64,000 nt of DNA from Psettodes erumei (taxonomy: Eukaryota; Chordata; Actinopteri; Pleuronectiformes; Psettodidae). The translations under genes were made by a program, and so were the position numbers. The stretch is from NCBI GenBank assembly GCA_016785225.1, contig JAFBJZ010000457.1, forward strand, positions 310,001-374,000, given 5' to 3'. The stretch's first letter is position 1, and every line of letters starts with the position of its first letter. Of this stretch, positions 1-12,300 are shown piece after piece. The notes below the pieces were generated by a model. The model made no database searches and was not told where the DNA came from. It saw only the letters and a list, made by a program, of their open reading frames with translations.

Positions 1-59
1 ATATTGGTCTTATAATATGTAGACAAACAGTTTTTTTGTAGACAGTGTTCACAAGTCAG

Positions 60-287
60 GGCTTGTGTGAGTATTCTCTGGGTGCTCCAGCTTCCTCCCA
101 CTCCACCAAAGACATGCAGGTTAGGTTGAGTGGCAACTCTCAATGATTAGTGACTCTAGCTGTGACTGTGAATGGTTGTTTGTCTTTATGTGTCAGTCCT
201 CTGACGGACGGCTGACCTGTCCAGGGTGTACCATGCCCTCGCCCAGCGTCGGCTGGGATTGACTCCAGCACCCCCGCGGCCCTGACA
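60..287 (+). repeat. Teleost dispersed repeat copy, truncated at its right end
   Basis: This block matches a very common fish dispersed repeat as I remember it. Its hallmarks appear in order: a 'GGTGCTCCAGCTTCCTCCCA' phrase, 'AAAGACATGCAGGTTAGGTT', 'GTGAATGGTTGTTTGTCT', 'ACCTGTCCAGGGTGTACC' and 'GGCTGGGATTGACTCCAGC'. The usual tail with the tandem 'ATGGATGG' motif is missing: the copy stops at the 'CCTGACAGA' phrase and runs straight into the inverted-repeat element starting at 290. It has no coding capacity. I do not give a Repbase family name because I cannot check it. Confidence 0.8.
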
Positions 288-289
288 GA

Positions 290-440
290 TACACCAATCA
301 GCCACAAGATTAAAACCTGTAACTGATTTTAATCTTGCAGCTAATCAATGTATTTTTGACTTGGTCAAGACATGAATTTGTATAAAATATCTAAAACTCC
401 AAAATAAGTTTAAAATCACATAACTGATGGCTCATAATTA
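290..440 (+). mobile_element. Mariner-like inverted-repeat fragment, copy 1
   Basis: Positions 290-317 and 325-352 form an imperfect inverted repeat of 28-nt arms round a 7-nt spacer, with an uninterrupted 11-bp core (CAAGATTAAAA and its complement). The words 'AATCAGCCAC' and 'GATTAAAACC' resemble the ends of fish Tc1/mariner elements ('GATCAGCCATAACATTAAAACC') as I remember them. The sequence after it ('GTATTTTTGACTTGGTCAAG') has a diverged partner at about 2220, so this belongs to a small repeat family. No transposase remains. Confidence 0.5.
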
Positions 441-2180
441 AGTCTTAAGACAAGCCACAGAGAACAAATCAATGGATATCTCTTCACAAGTCTTTTTTGT
501 CTAACACAAAATGCTGTATGTAAAATAATCAAACTTGACTATTAATGATCCTTATTTTACATTACACATGGATTTGTTATTGTAAAGATAAATTTGAACT
601 CCTGTCGGGTGTAAAGACTTTTTTTTCTCAAACTCCATATTATGTCAAACAAAGCCATCAACAGAATAGACAAAAACAGTGAAAACACCGGTTTCCCCAA
701 TATTATTTAATTTTTTTCAACTCAATGTCTCTGTAACAGTAGGGGTGGCATACCCTGAGAACTGAAGGGAAAGTGAGGAGGATGTCATACACACCCACAC
801 AGACATGACAGCAGCTCTAATCAGTCAATCAATCTAATCATAACTGAAAAAAGGGGCGTGGGTCAACCATAGATGTGTCCATATATTAACCCTATAATGC
901 CAAACGCATCATATTTGATACATGAGTTTTTCAGCCCTCCACATGAGCAGTGTGATTATTTTTTTCCCTGAAAAAAACAAATATGATAGAAATTGAAACT
1001 TGTATATGGAAAATGATATTTGAAATTTTTTTTGTTTGTTTGTTCAGAGGGACCAATAAAGGCTCCAAGTTCAAAGGAATTTTCTGTCAATTATTTAATG
1101 GTTTGGGATTTACAGGGTTAATGAACTATTGTTTCCACAAGATCAAAGTAGTTAACTGCTGCTCCCGAGTTCCAGTGAGTGATAATGTAATTTACACTGA
1201 AAACAATAGAAGCACAGCTACTAGACTATCATACATTTAGTACATAATTTAGAAATTATGGAAAATATTCAATTATTCCAACTCATAGTCCTTACCCCTA
1301 CTTAATTATTAGCATATATCATTTGTAGGCTAGTATGATACATTGATAGTGTTATGGTCAAACTTGTTTAGATTTAACAGGTGTGCATACACTGACAGAA
1401 ATTGTATCAATATGTCACTATATACATATATATATAAACACACACACAGTGTTGTGGAAAAACAACTTTTTGTTTCCTGCAGAAGAAAAATTCTCACTTG
1501 TCACTGTTCAGAGAGAAAGCTGCTGAAGGAGTCTAAAACATTGCTACCAGTTAAGCTCCCAGTTGACAGCAGCATACCCATGTTACCTGTGTGATAAGGG
1601 AGTTGGCGTTTTATCTGACCACCTAAATTCTAATAAACTCAAACACTGAGCGTCAAGAGAACAGGACCATGTGTTCTAAAACAGGAATGCGTCAGTGGCT
1701 TGCACACATGTAAGAGCTGGGGACATTACTTGAAGACAGTTCATGGTACCTCAGCAAAGTAGCACAGTGCTGTCTCCACCCTGAGAACAAATGAGGTAGC
1801 GTTAAAGTGGATGGAAGAGGAAGGAGCTAGTTGCAGCTCAGAAATCATTCCCTCCAAAACCTGTTTAATTACATTGTGCAGCCCGATGTGAAAAGGTGTC
1901 AGAAGAGCAGAGAAGCGAATCCTGTCCTAATGAATGGAAACAGATGGGTGAGACAGCGAGCAGGGCTATGGCCAAGAAGTGGGGTGGCACACAGGGAACC
2001 GGGGTGCCAGGGAAAGAAACGAGTGCCAGACAGAGATGAGCAAAACACAAAGAATGATGAAGGGTCGAAGGCTAAATGAAGAAACGGTGATGAAACCAGA
2101 ATTTCAGACCCTGCCCTAGAATATTCCACGTCTTTCCAAAATTAGCCTCATGTAATTTTATTTTAAAAGGCAGGTATTCA
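441..2180. other. Noncoding stretch, no recognised element
   Basis: AT-rich noncoding DNA. The short ORFs at 983-1240, 1343-1594 and 1831-2079 have no recognisable domain or coding signature. A short AT/CA tract lies at about 1420-1450. A purine-leaning patch occupies about 1800-2080. I see no gene or obvious repeat. Confidence 0.5.
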
Positions 2181-2412
2181 CTGATCAGTCACAGAACCAG
2201 TCATGTTGTGACAGATCAGGGTATTTTTGAGTTAGTTAAGCCTTGAAACCTTGGAAAAGAAACTACAAAATAAGATTTAGATGACATTACTTATGGTTCT
2301 GGGTTTTTTTTTCCTTTTAGAACAGGGTATGCATATACACAGATCAATTATATACTGATTTGGCAGAAGATTAAAACCAGTTACCTTTTCATTGTTGAGG
2401 CTGATCAATATA
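2181..2412 (+). mobile_element. Mariner-like inverted-repeat fragment, copy 2
   Basis: Two inverted-repeat modules bound this piece. Positions 2181-2193 and 2207-2219 pair (CTGATCAGTCACA against its complement, 12 of 13). Positions 2351 onward and 2412 backward start with the same TATA(C/T)TGAT pattern on opposite strands. Between them, 'GTATTTTTGAGTTAGTTAAG' and the following 'AAACTACAAAATAAG' align with 352-440 near the window start. The element is nonautonomous and decayed. The family is inferred from the 'TGATCAG..ACA' and 'ATTAAAACC' ends only. Confidence 0.45.
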
Positions 2413-2814
2413 CACAAACTATGCTGTGGCAGAGGATGCAAATTATTCCACAATCAATCCTCCATTGAGGGGTGGAGTAAGACTCAATTTCAGCCCTGGA
2501 GTTAAATCATTGGTGTTCCATCCAAAAGTCAAGAGGGAGGAGGCAATATACACCATACAACACAATTCTATAATTAGCACAAAGACCCTAATATAACAAC
2601 CCCATAATAAAAACAAACCCGATTCCAATGAATGTAATCACCAAACAAGTAAAATAATTAAATTCTTATTGCTCTTAATCTTCTGTCTCTTCTGTCTGTT
2701 GGCACAAAGCAAATGCCCCATAAAACATAGGACAAAGCACTCTGGCAGCCATATTAATGTCCCATACCTTTTATCAGCTGTTTATTACAGTATTATAACC
2801 ATGGTGATGCTTAC

Positions 2815-2990
2815 ATGAACATGAAGGTACGCTTACATGAACAAAGTCATTTTAACCCAAACCACCATGTTTCCCTAAACCTAACAAGATCATTTTTGTA
2901 CCTAAACCTAAGCAAAACCTTAAATTTGTAAATCGTCCTACTGAAAGGCGTCGGGGCCTAAAACACTTCTGTGATGCTCTTGGGAATGAA
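2815..2990 (+). repeat. TAACC/TAAACC-rich teleost dispersed repeat
   Basis: The phrases 'CAAACCACCATGTTTCCCTA', 'AACCTAACAAGATCATTTTT' and 'CCTAAACCTAAGCAAAACCT' have the look of a fish dispersed repeat I recall from many teleost genomes. It is followed by an AT tract and by 'AAAAAGTCCTACTGGACG', which partly echoes 'CGTCCTACTGAAAGGCG' inside the repeat. A related, more diverged block lies at about 10918-11045. Confidence 0.45.
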
Positions 2991-2996
2991 CAAAAA

Positions 2997-3011
2997 ATAT
3001 ATATATATATT
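2997..3011. repeat. (AT)n tract
   Basis: Uninterrupted alternating AT of about 15 nt, at the right end of the TAAACC-rich repeat. Confidence 0.8.
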
Positions 3012-3067
3012 TCTTTAATTCTTATTGTCGAAAAAGTCCTACTGGACGAGGAAAAGTATGATTTTTT

Positions 3068-3068
<1 letters not shown>

Positions 3069-3098
<30 letters not shown>

Positions 3099-3142
3099 AT
3101 CTATCTATCATCTGTCTCCCTATCCCTCTATCCATCTATCTA
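3069..3142. repeat. (CTAT)n microsatellite with (AT)n interruption
   Basis: Tandem CTAT units broken by an AT stretch, with decayed 'ATCTGTCTCCCTATCC' units to about 3142. The same motif family is found as a purer array at 18476-18521. Confidence 0.9.
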
Positions 3143-3689
3143 GAAATAAAAGAGAGATGTTAAATCAGAATCCAATGATGCCATAAAAGGTGAGTGAAAG
3201 CGAGAGAATGGAGCGTGAGAGAAGCCTCCCCTGAGCATCGTGAATTAGCTTTAGCTGAGTGAGTGCAGGGATTACACTGCAGGCTGAAATGGAGTAGTTG
3301 TTTAGATAGGGATATAGTATTTAAACAGAGGATTCTTTGCCAATGTCAGGCACACAGTCATTCACACCTCTGCATAAACACATGCGCACACACAGAGGAA
3401 CAGTGTGGAGAAAACAACATGGACAGCTTAAGATATTAAATTAGCACGCAGATGATTTCCCAGCCACCTCAGTTTTCAAAACAACTTCAGAAGTTGTTAA
3501 GATTCATTTCATTTTTTCCCCCACAAAACACACGATTTCTCTGGATTCTGTGACAGGCTGGGTCTGGCCAATTTCTGTGCAAGATATCTTACAAAGCTGT
3601 GGTTGTTCAGATTCAGTCAGTACATGTGATAGCCACCAATTGTCTAACAAACCTTGAAACATAACACAATCCCATTTCCTCTCACTGCG

Positions 3690-3855
3690 TTTAGCACCAT
3701 TAAATGTTTCCTTAACCAGGTTTTTAACAAGCTAATTAACTTACTCTCTGACTCAGAGGCTTGTCAAGGATCAGGCTACATTTTAATTAACAGCCAAACA
3801 CATGGAGCCATCATCACACATGGATCATTAATCAGGTTTATTTGATTGACTGAAG
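3690..3855. promoter_or_regulatory. CNE-like island with paired TAATTA/TTAATTAA sites
   Basis: High-complexity noncoding block. It contains GCTAATTAAC at 3731-3740, TTTTAATTAA at 3781-3790 and ATTAATCAGG near 3828, all homeodomain-type cores, spaced evenly in unique sequence. No frame stays open with a coding signature. The regulatory call is an inference from composition; conservation could not be tested. Confidence 0.35.
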
Positions 3856-4154
3856 CAGCCATTATTGTTATCTCTTTAGATATCTTTATTTCGTACATTT
3901 GAAAAAAGCGGAGTTAAGTCAGTTTTTCGGGTTTCTATGGTAGGTTGCTGATTCAGACTGACATCTGATGACAGGATGTTGCAAAGGCATCTGTGTACTC
4001 TGTGATTTGTACAGTTAAGCTGGTGCATCTGTGTGCATGTGTTTGCATGAAACACTCTTAATCTGTGTCTGTACAATGTACTTCCCCAAGTCCAGTGTTA
4101 GAAGTCTTGGCTCAGCTGCAATAAGCTTTCTGTGAGGTGCTTTCCTCTGTGTGT

Positions 4155-4260
4155 ATCAGCAAAGTTGGGAGGAAAGGCTCAATAGATTGCTTTGTATAGC
4201 TAATTTGCTCAGCTCATTAAATATTGAGGTGAAGGCAGATTTGTGTGATTGCCAATGTAC
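4155..4260. promoter_or_regulatory. CNE-like island
   Basis: Unique, non-repetitive block with AGCTAATTTGCTCAGC and CTCATTAAATATTGAGG words (homeodomain-like cores). Nothing coding. Weak call based on texture only. Confidence 0.22.
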
Positions 4261-4640
4261 TAGCTCCACTGGTCTTTGTTATGCCTAAGAGCTTGAGAAA
4301 TGAAAGGGAATGAAGTCACACACAAAAAAAAGCACTGTCACTTGTGTCGTGGCAGCAATTTCTGTGCTTGCAAATGCATGCATGAGCATATACACTTGAA
4401 AGAACAGTCCACAATTATTCAGAGGGCATGCACCCACAAACATGCTTTACCTTTTTATACTTTTAGTTTATTATTATTATGTGTTATCATTTAAATTGAA
4501 GTGACACTGGCTGTCGAGCTTCAGGGATGGAGGTGTTGGTATGTCTGTAATTTGTTCAGTCCATCACATTGAGCTGACAAGTTTGGGGAAAGTATAACAG
4601 CAAAAACAGTGGTTGCACCTGAGAATGATGGGTATACAGT

Positions 4641-4740
4641 GTTAGCATACTGATGTTAGCATTTGGCTTAAAGCACTGCTCTGCCAAAGTACAACCTCAT
4701 AGGGCTGCTACTGTGGCTGCAGGTGGACTCTTAGTCTTTT
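4641..4740 (+). repeat. Teleost dispersed repeat, 3' part
   Basis: The stretch reads 'GTTAGCATACTGATGTTAGC' followed by 'GGCTTAAAGCACTGCTCTGC', 'AAGTACAACCTCA' and 'GGGCTGCTACTGTGGCTGCA' and ends in 'ACTCTTAGTCTT'. That order is the 3' section of a widespread fish repeat as I remember it. A fragment from an upstream section of what I believe is the same consensus lies at 35135-35235. It is diverged and noncoding. Confidence 0.6.
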
Positions 4741-7700
4741 TTATATTAATATTACATGAGGTAGTCAATAGAGGGATTTTGGGGAGGGGGTGTTTAAGAG
4801 AAAAAGAGTCAGAGGGATGGACATGACACTGGGGAGAAAAGAAGAAAAAGAACCACACAACAAATATGATGTTAAGTTGACAGAAGGTATTTTGGAAAGT
4901 AAAGCACATTATGTTGGTTCAGATTGATCATAAATTAGACATGTGATCAATTTAAGGGTCAGATCCCGGGATCAAGTCTCAACTTTGACAGTTCAGGTTG
5001 CGTTCACTCAAACAACTGTGAAGCATGCAGGCGCTGGCTGGATTGAGGTCTTGGTGTTGCATCTGTGTAGTGTTTACTCATCTAGGATCTGGCACACATT
5101 GTCTGCATTTGAAATCACAGATGTACACGTTGCCATAAGTGAGTTTATCAGCTAGACACGGACATGGAGCTGGCAGATAAAGGTGCTAGCAGTGTTTAAT
5201 AGAGAAATGCTGAGTATGCCTGAATTTTGCATACCTTCCAGTGGGCTTAACCATCACAGGAAGTAAACTTGAGGGTAACTATTCCGTGCTTTGAATGTAA
5301 GTAGGTAGGTTTATGTTGCTCACAGGTCTGCATATCTCTGCCTCTTGATGTAAGCGTGTAGATTAGGTTGCTCTTCATGTGTTTCATCCTACGACATTCT
5401 AAGCCATACCATTTGTGTGTAGCAGTGAGCCGCAGTGACATATGGAAATTTTAAAAAGAACAACTCACCTTCTCTGTATTCCTCTATCTCAATCCAGGGA
5501 CACCAATTCCCCACCACACCTCCTCAAATGGCCACTTTACCGCGATGAATTGGGTTCAAGTGCAATCTGGGCTATTGTCAGATGTGGTTTAGGGGCTATT
5601 TCTTAATGGTGCACCCATTGCTCTCTGTCCTGTTTTCTTTCCTCAAGTCACTATGTACCTTATTGGATAGTGCTACATCCTCCTTCTGGGAAGAGAAATG
5701 TTTTCCACAGACACTTCAGGGCAGCTATGAGGGTGTTGAGGGCTGTCAAAGCAAGCTTGGTTTTCGGAAAGAAGGGAAGGTAAATCAAAGGCAAAAGGCA
5801 GACATTCGCAGTATGACATCTTAACAACTGTGATGGGCAGCCGCACCAATGGATCACTCACAGCTTTTTTTCATTTAAATCCCATAGAAACACCTTGTTA
5901 TAGAGGAACAACACAATAGATTTTGACCCTGGTCCCACTTTGTGAGCACTTCTTGAATGTATAGTGATCTAGTATCACACAAAAATTGCCCATTTTATCA
6001 TGTAGTCTTAAATTAGACTGGGGACTGTTTGACATAGAGACAGGGTGGTAGTGCTTACTTGCCTCATTGACAACTCAACTAAAAAAAAATCTTAAGAAAA
6101 TGACTCAACACTTTATAAATTAGATTTTGCAGTGCTGAATAAGCAATTACATTTAATCAAAACCAATTTTAAAAACTGTGAAGCATTTATTCCAATATTA
6201 ATTGCAGAAGATTGTTTTAAGTTTAAATTGTTTTTGTGAAAACTGAATATTGATTCTCGCACCTCCTTTTATAAATCCCCTGCATTTCATTGGTAATATT
6301 GCACAAATGCAAACGGCATGTGTGTTGGGGAAGTCATTGGTTTTACACACGTTATGTCTAGCAATAGAGATGTAGATTTTCAGCACCACCCTTAGTGTCC
6401 ACACAGCCACACCTGGAGCCTCTGACCAACTCAGTCCACTGCTGAGATCTCATTTGTCCCCAGTATCAGCTCTGGATAACAAGCACAAATCTGTCAGCAG
6501 GCCCTTCTGGCAGTGACCTCTCTGTGTGACCCTCACAGGATGGCTGTGTGTCTGGCCCACTCTTTTTACTGATTGACAACTACACAGGGAGAGGAGAGGA
6601 GAGGGACAATCCTTTGAAAATGCGAGAAGAGGTGGAGAGATTGTGAATGTGTATTTGAAAAAGGATGACAGGTGGATGGAGTAAGACAGGCTGAGTCTCT
6701 GATGAAGAAAGAGTATGTTTTTTTTAAAAAGTGTGAGGTAGAAAGACTGAATAAGAAAAAACATCACATTGTGGACAAAGAGCTCAAGGGCTAATTTGTA
6801 GACATTGACAAGGGGTATATAATGCTGGGTACCCTGAAAACAGCTGCTTGGAACACATGAAAAAGGAAATCCTGGTAGAAAGGAGACTACATGTACGGGG
6901 AAATAATGTATTGAGCTTAACACTGTCTACTGATAATGGGCACTAAAGTGTATCTGCACCACATCAAGAAACTAAATACACTTGACGTAAAGGTCTATTT
7001 TCTTTACTCCAAACTTGTTTCAGAGGTAAGAAGACCTAAATTTGACATAACTTCCAGTGGGAGATGAGAAGCATGGGCTCTGGTGCAATGTGGTGAAAAC
7101 CAAAAAGCTGGGTACTAAGAATTGCAGGAGGATCTGACAATAATTGAAGACCATGTTTACTTCTTTCTTACTTCGCTGCATCTGGACTGGTACAAGCGGT
7201 TTCTGAGCAGGGGCACCTTTTGTCCAAAAGGTACCCAAGACAACAAGAGCTGCGTAGGATAGAAACAGCAGTAATTATATCAAATTTAGAAAATTTTTAA
7301 TGATTAAAATTAAAAGCCAATTAGAGTCACTTACAATAAGTAATTAAACAAAAAAATCTCAGTCTTCTTGCACACAAGAAAAGCATAATTAATGATGTAC
7401 TGTGTTGTTTGTTTGTTGCTTAGTTACCGAGATTAAAAACAGAAATCAGGTAAGCAGTTAAATGGTGAATTTATTGTTGTTTTCCTGGACAAGTTGCATA
7501 TTCATGGATTTAAAAGAAAGAGTGTTACCTGTAGTAAAGACACAGTTTCTTATTAAATGGGACTTTTATTTCCCTGTTGTCTACAGTCTACTATTCTACT
7601 TCTGTTTGTTTCAAAATGATATTTTCAGACTCACATACGCATTACACTACCTCCAAGATTTGATCTAGCTCCTTAATATCAGGTTTCTTGTCAGACTGAA

Positions 7701-9224
7701 GATGTGCAGATCCTGATGAAATCATTCTGCTCTTTCTTACCCAAGTAAAAAGGTTTCTACACTGCTGAGTGGCTTGAATACTGTCATTCACCGCTGTCAC
7801 TCTCAGCTGTTCAGAGAGGATGAAGGAGTTTTATAAGATGTAAAAGGCAAAACATTAAAGAAAAAGAAAAAAATGCACAACTGATGCACCAAACGAAAGT
7901 AGGTATCTCAGTTGCGTGCCATTTTTTTTTTTAAAGTCAGACAGATTCGTTCTGAAGCATTATTCTAAAAGGTAAACATAAACATCTTCATTTGTTTTTT
8001 TCACAATGCCAAACAGAGAATCACAGCTCTCTGTTTGTTAAAAGTCAACATGCTGTGTCAGTGACAGTTTCCTTTAAATAAATACCTTATAGCTCAGAAA
8101 TGTGTATTTTCATTATTTAATGTACCTCGCCTCCGGTTTTTACCTTCAAAGCGGCAGCAGATTTCTGTTTTCTTTTGTCCCCTTCTCTGTTTTTTGGAAG
8201 AAACAGCATTTTCTGATGAAATAGGTAAAGCTTCCACCTTTATTGATAGGCACACTTTTCACTATTAAAACTGAGGTTGATACTGATCTGCAGTATGCTG
8301 GGGGCTTTTCAACTTCTTTTTTATCAGGCCCATTAAAGGAAGTCAGGTAAACCAACTAGCAGTGATCCGTTAAGTGACTTTCATGTGTTCTGGTCTTGGC
8401 TAAATATTAGACTTTGTGTAAAATATTGGTAATCCTTGAATTGTACTTCAAATCAATTTGCAGTTTTAGTTTATGATTTTACAGGATAGTGTGTCCAGAT
8501 ATTTCCATCTCAGAGCCCAGCTAAACTCAAAGAACTGCTTTGAGGCGTCTGTCCACCACTCCAGTTAGTAAATTCACATCAGGGATGACCACATAGTCTG
8601 ATTTCATCTAAATGCAGATTAAATTTATTATCAACCCACATGCTTTGACTGAACTCTTGTCGTCTCTTTCTCTTTTCCCTTTTTTTCATATATCAAATCC
8701 AATCTTTTAGTTTTCTGCCCTCATCAGTCTCCACCATCCCCTACCCTGCTTAATAATCACTTCACCAATGACTGATGATCTAAAAGACAGAGCATGCATA
8801 ATTTGTAGATGCTTCTTTGGTCACTCAGACGTGTCATCTGTTTGTTGTTGTGCAGCATTTGTGATTTTTGTTTACCATCTGGCCCGTGGGAGAGGACGAC
8901 ACTTTTTTTCCCCACATCAGAGGGAAATCTAACAACAGAACTGATCCAGCGTGTATGCATGTTTGTATATATATATATATATTGTGAGTGCATATCTGTC
9001 TGTCTGAGTAAGATCTCGTAGCTTTGTAGCACAACTGGTCAGCATGCAAATTTTCCTAAAGTTTCATTTGTTATCAGTTGGTACATCGCCCACTGCTGCA
9101 CTCCCAAAATCACACCTTTTAAAAAAGTTCTCAATTACATCTTCAAGAATGTTATCAGCCTCTTAAAAACCCGTAGTATTGGCTTCTCCCTGCGAGGTGG
9201 TTTCCCTGTAGTGCAGACGTCCTG
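4741..9224. other. Noncoding stretch without recognised genes
   Basis: Unique AT-rich DNA. The longest ORF (6450-6923, minus) is 157 codons, has no known motif and reads as low-complexity serine/leucine/phenylalanine sequence. Weak CNE-like texture appears at about 6430-6530. A 26-nt segment at 7424-7449 sits between a good acceptor and a good donor (see findings). A short (TA)n lies at 8966-8982. Confidence 0.45.
8966..8982. repeat. (TA)n tract
   Basis: Pure alternating TA of about 17 nt. Confidence 0.85.
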
Positions 9225-9325
9225 GTGACAATGGCTCTTTGATATTCTGTTGCTAAAGGCCAAATCAGACATTAGCAGCCATGCCAGATTGCTTTGGCAG
9301 AAATGCAGTGGCAAGAGATGAGGGG
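9225..9325. promoter_or_regulatory. CNE-like island
   Basis: Unique block with TTTGATATTCTGTTGCTAAA and CAAATCAGACATTAGCAGCC words, including an ATTAG core and a near-inverted pair TTGCTAAAGG / GCTTTGGCAG. No coding signal. Call by texture only. Confidence 0.28.
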
Positions 9326-12300
9326 GGTAAACAAAGCTGGAGTAAGAGAGAAAAAACAAATGATGGAGGGGAAAAAAGCAAACAATGGACAACTGCTGCA
9401 ACGGGTTGGATACGAGCTGGATATGGTGACTGATTTAATTGCCACATCAGATAAAGACTGTTAGGAGACAAGAGAACCAGTGAAGAAAGCAAGATCTATA
9501 GTGTTTGGCATAAATGACCATGGATGACAAGTTTGTTTGTTTGAATCCTCAATCTTCTCAGTAGATTTGGGTGGGGCTGTGAACGACAACATTTTATTTT
9601 TCATTGACATACTGATGCAAAACCTGTTGCACTTGATTCTCAGATTTAGTGTTGCATGTCAATGGTCTGCCTCCTGACTGCAAATTAGTGAATGAGCACA
9701 TATGCGTGCCATCAAACTTGCACTTATGATTTTACCGTAGGTTTTTAAAAATTTATTCTGAATAAAATGCTCAAATAATGACCACTGGCATCACTGGTAG
9801 TGTTTTGCTGTGACATACCTGCCCCAGCCAGCAGATGTAAATCTTGTATAGTGTGACTGGTTTGTGTATTATATTACCCAGCATGAATTTAGAACAACAA
9901 CAACATCAGTCAGCTCGTAGCATGAGACAGATGGATGGGGGTCAGACCAAAGATTTAAATGTTGGTCCAGGAGGGAATGGTGCATAGCTCAGCAAGCATA
10001 CTATTACAACAACATGCATTCACAGATTCACAAGCACACACGCGGAGAACACAGACCGACCTGGCTCTGCCACACATGAGGCGAACACAGACATTCACAA
10101 ACAAGTATGATGAAATTGGTTATGATTGGCTTTGGCCCCTGTAAATCCAAGTGACACTGGCCTGCCTCCATTATTGAGCTTTTCTAATAATGTTCGTCTT
10201 ACCTTCACCTTATTGAGAGCACTCAGGTCTTTGCAGCAAATAAAAGACAACCTCCACCTCATTCACGCCGTTGTTTTCATTCCCCTCTTCTATAGCTGTG
10301 ATTATTATTGCCCACTACTATAGACAGTCACTGGAGGGTCACCATAAAACAAGCCACACAAAGGCATGACGGGCCATTTGAAGTTAGTCTGTTGTTCTGA
10401 CTTTGCTGTGTTTTCTTTTCAAGTGACCTAACCTAACTAACCTACCTTATTAAAGGGATATTGTTATTATATATTTCATATCCATATATGTCATGCACAG
10501 AGGGGCTTATCTCACATTCTAACAAGTATGCACTGTACCTGTGCAACAGTTCATACACAACAGTGTCATGGATTTTGCGTTGTGTCAACATCACCGACAT
10601 CGATGAAGGCAAGAAGCTGAACAAACTGCTGCTCACAAAGTTTTTGGATGTTGTTCTCTGCATGACTGAACAGCCACTACCAACCAAATGTAATCATAAC
10701 CTGACTTCCTTCATCCAGTATGTGGCAAAACTGATATTTCTTCCAGACCAACCCTATCTAAGCATATATGTTTAGTGAGAAAGATGGATATGGACAGGAT
10801 TAAGTTTTCTATAAAAAAGGGGAACATGCAGTTACTGAATGTATTAGGCAAGGACCAAGTAAAACGATACTGAACATGTCAGGATAATATTCAGAGATAA
10901 CTCATAGTCCCAGCACTTCATTAAGGTTAGGGAAAGATGGCCTAATGTAATACAAAAAAAGTTCATGCTGACACAACATAAATTTAAACGAAACCACCAT
11001 TTTTCTCTTACCTTAACCAAAGAGCTGCTGTTGCCCAAATCACAGATGTGACTGTTGAGGAGTGTGACATGCATATGCTTTGTGTGCCTGCCATCAAACC
11101 CCACCACCTCATACATATATATACTATATAAGAGTGAGAGTTATTACATATTTTCTGTTTTGGCAGTGCAGTTTATATATTTTAAAGATAAATATCATTT
11201 CTATAAAGCAGGGCGTATACATACAGTACATTCAACCTGATACTCTGCAAATTTCTTAGATTTTCTTGAGATCTCTCTTTTTTCTCTTCATCTGTTCTCT
11301 GTGCATTTTCTTTAAGTCAGATGCTAGCTTCAGATCTCTTACTTTGAAAGATCAGAAATAGGAAATGTGTTAGACAGGCTTGAGATTCTCTGGAGAGCAG
11401 GAGAGGGGGAAATATGAAAAGATCAGCAAAGCTGTGAATAAAAATGAAGCCCTAAGCAAACTCATTTTTATCACAGTGACTTGGCATTTACAAGACAACC
11501 TTTGGAGAAATTTAATTCACCTGTTCTCTGGCCTCTCTTTAATTTTTGACCCTGCGAGTATTTGTCAAAATAACTAAGTGGTATTTGATTGGAAATCTAC
11601 GTAAACGTACACTAGAAAAACCATAAGAACTTTGTGTTTTGTTTGCAGAAAGTATAAATTGATAAGATGCTTTGCAAGTCCCTCTGACCTTGACATGCAC
11701 ATGTGCAAGCCTCATATACGTATTTGTTTCTTCTCGAAAAATGTTATTTTATAATTTCTGTGAATGTTGATTTGCAGCATGGCATTGTAATTTTTTAATG
11801 CCAGACATCTTGATGTAGGGATTAAGTGTTGAAGGGCTTCACTGTTTGATGGTCAACAGATCTGGGATGGGCTGTACAAGAAGCTTTTGTTGATCGGCAG
11901 AATGGCAGTGCAGCAACAGAAGCTGCCAGGCCATGAGAGCTGAACCTTAAGAAGAAATTAAATTCAAAATACAGATACAAAAGATAAGTGCCTCAACATT
12001 ATAAAACAAGGTTTTGCTCACATGGACGCACAACCACACACAGCAAGGGTCAAACAGAGTGGAGCAGGCACTATGCCCAGCTAATTAATTTGACACAACA
12101 AAAGATCCGTATCTCAATGTCACAGCCTGCGGTACATAACAACACACATGCCTACCCAGGAATAGTGCTTTTAAAAGGGTTTATGTTGGGTAGATAGAGA
12201 AGTGGATAGCAAGAGAAAACGCAAGAAACAAGGCCAACTGACTCTGTCACATCTTTAAATTTCCCGCATGGTGTGCTAGCACTTTTAATATGGGAACACA

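Noticed and set aside
5540..5575. GGGTTCAAGTGCAATC, vaguely like a tRNA B-box
   Set aside because: No A-box at the right distance and no cloverleaf; no tRNA found anywhere in the window.
6450..6923. 157-codon ORF on the minus strand, the longest in the window
   Set aside because: Low-complexity Ser/Leu/Phe sequence, no family, no codon bias and no splice context; expected by chance in AT-rich DNA.
10461..10775. 104-codon plus ORF
   Set aside because: No domain, AT-driven codons, overlaps an equally open minus frame; chance ORF.
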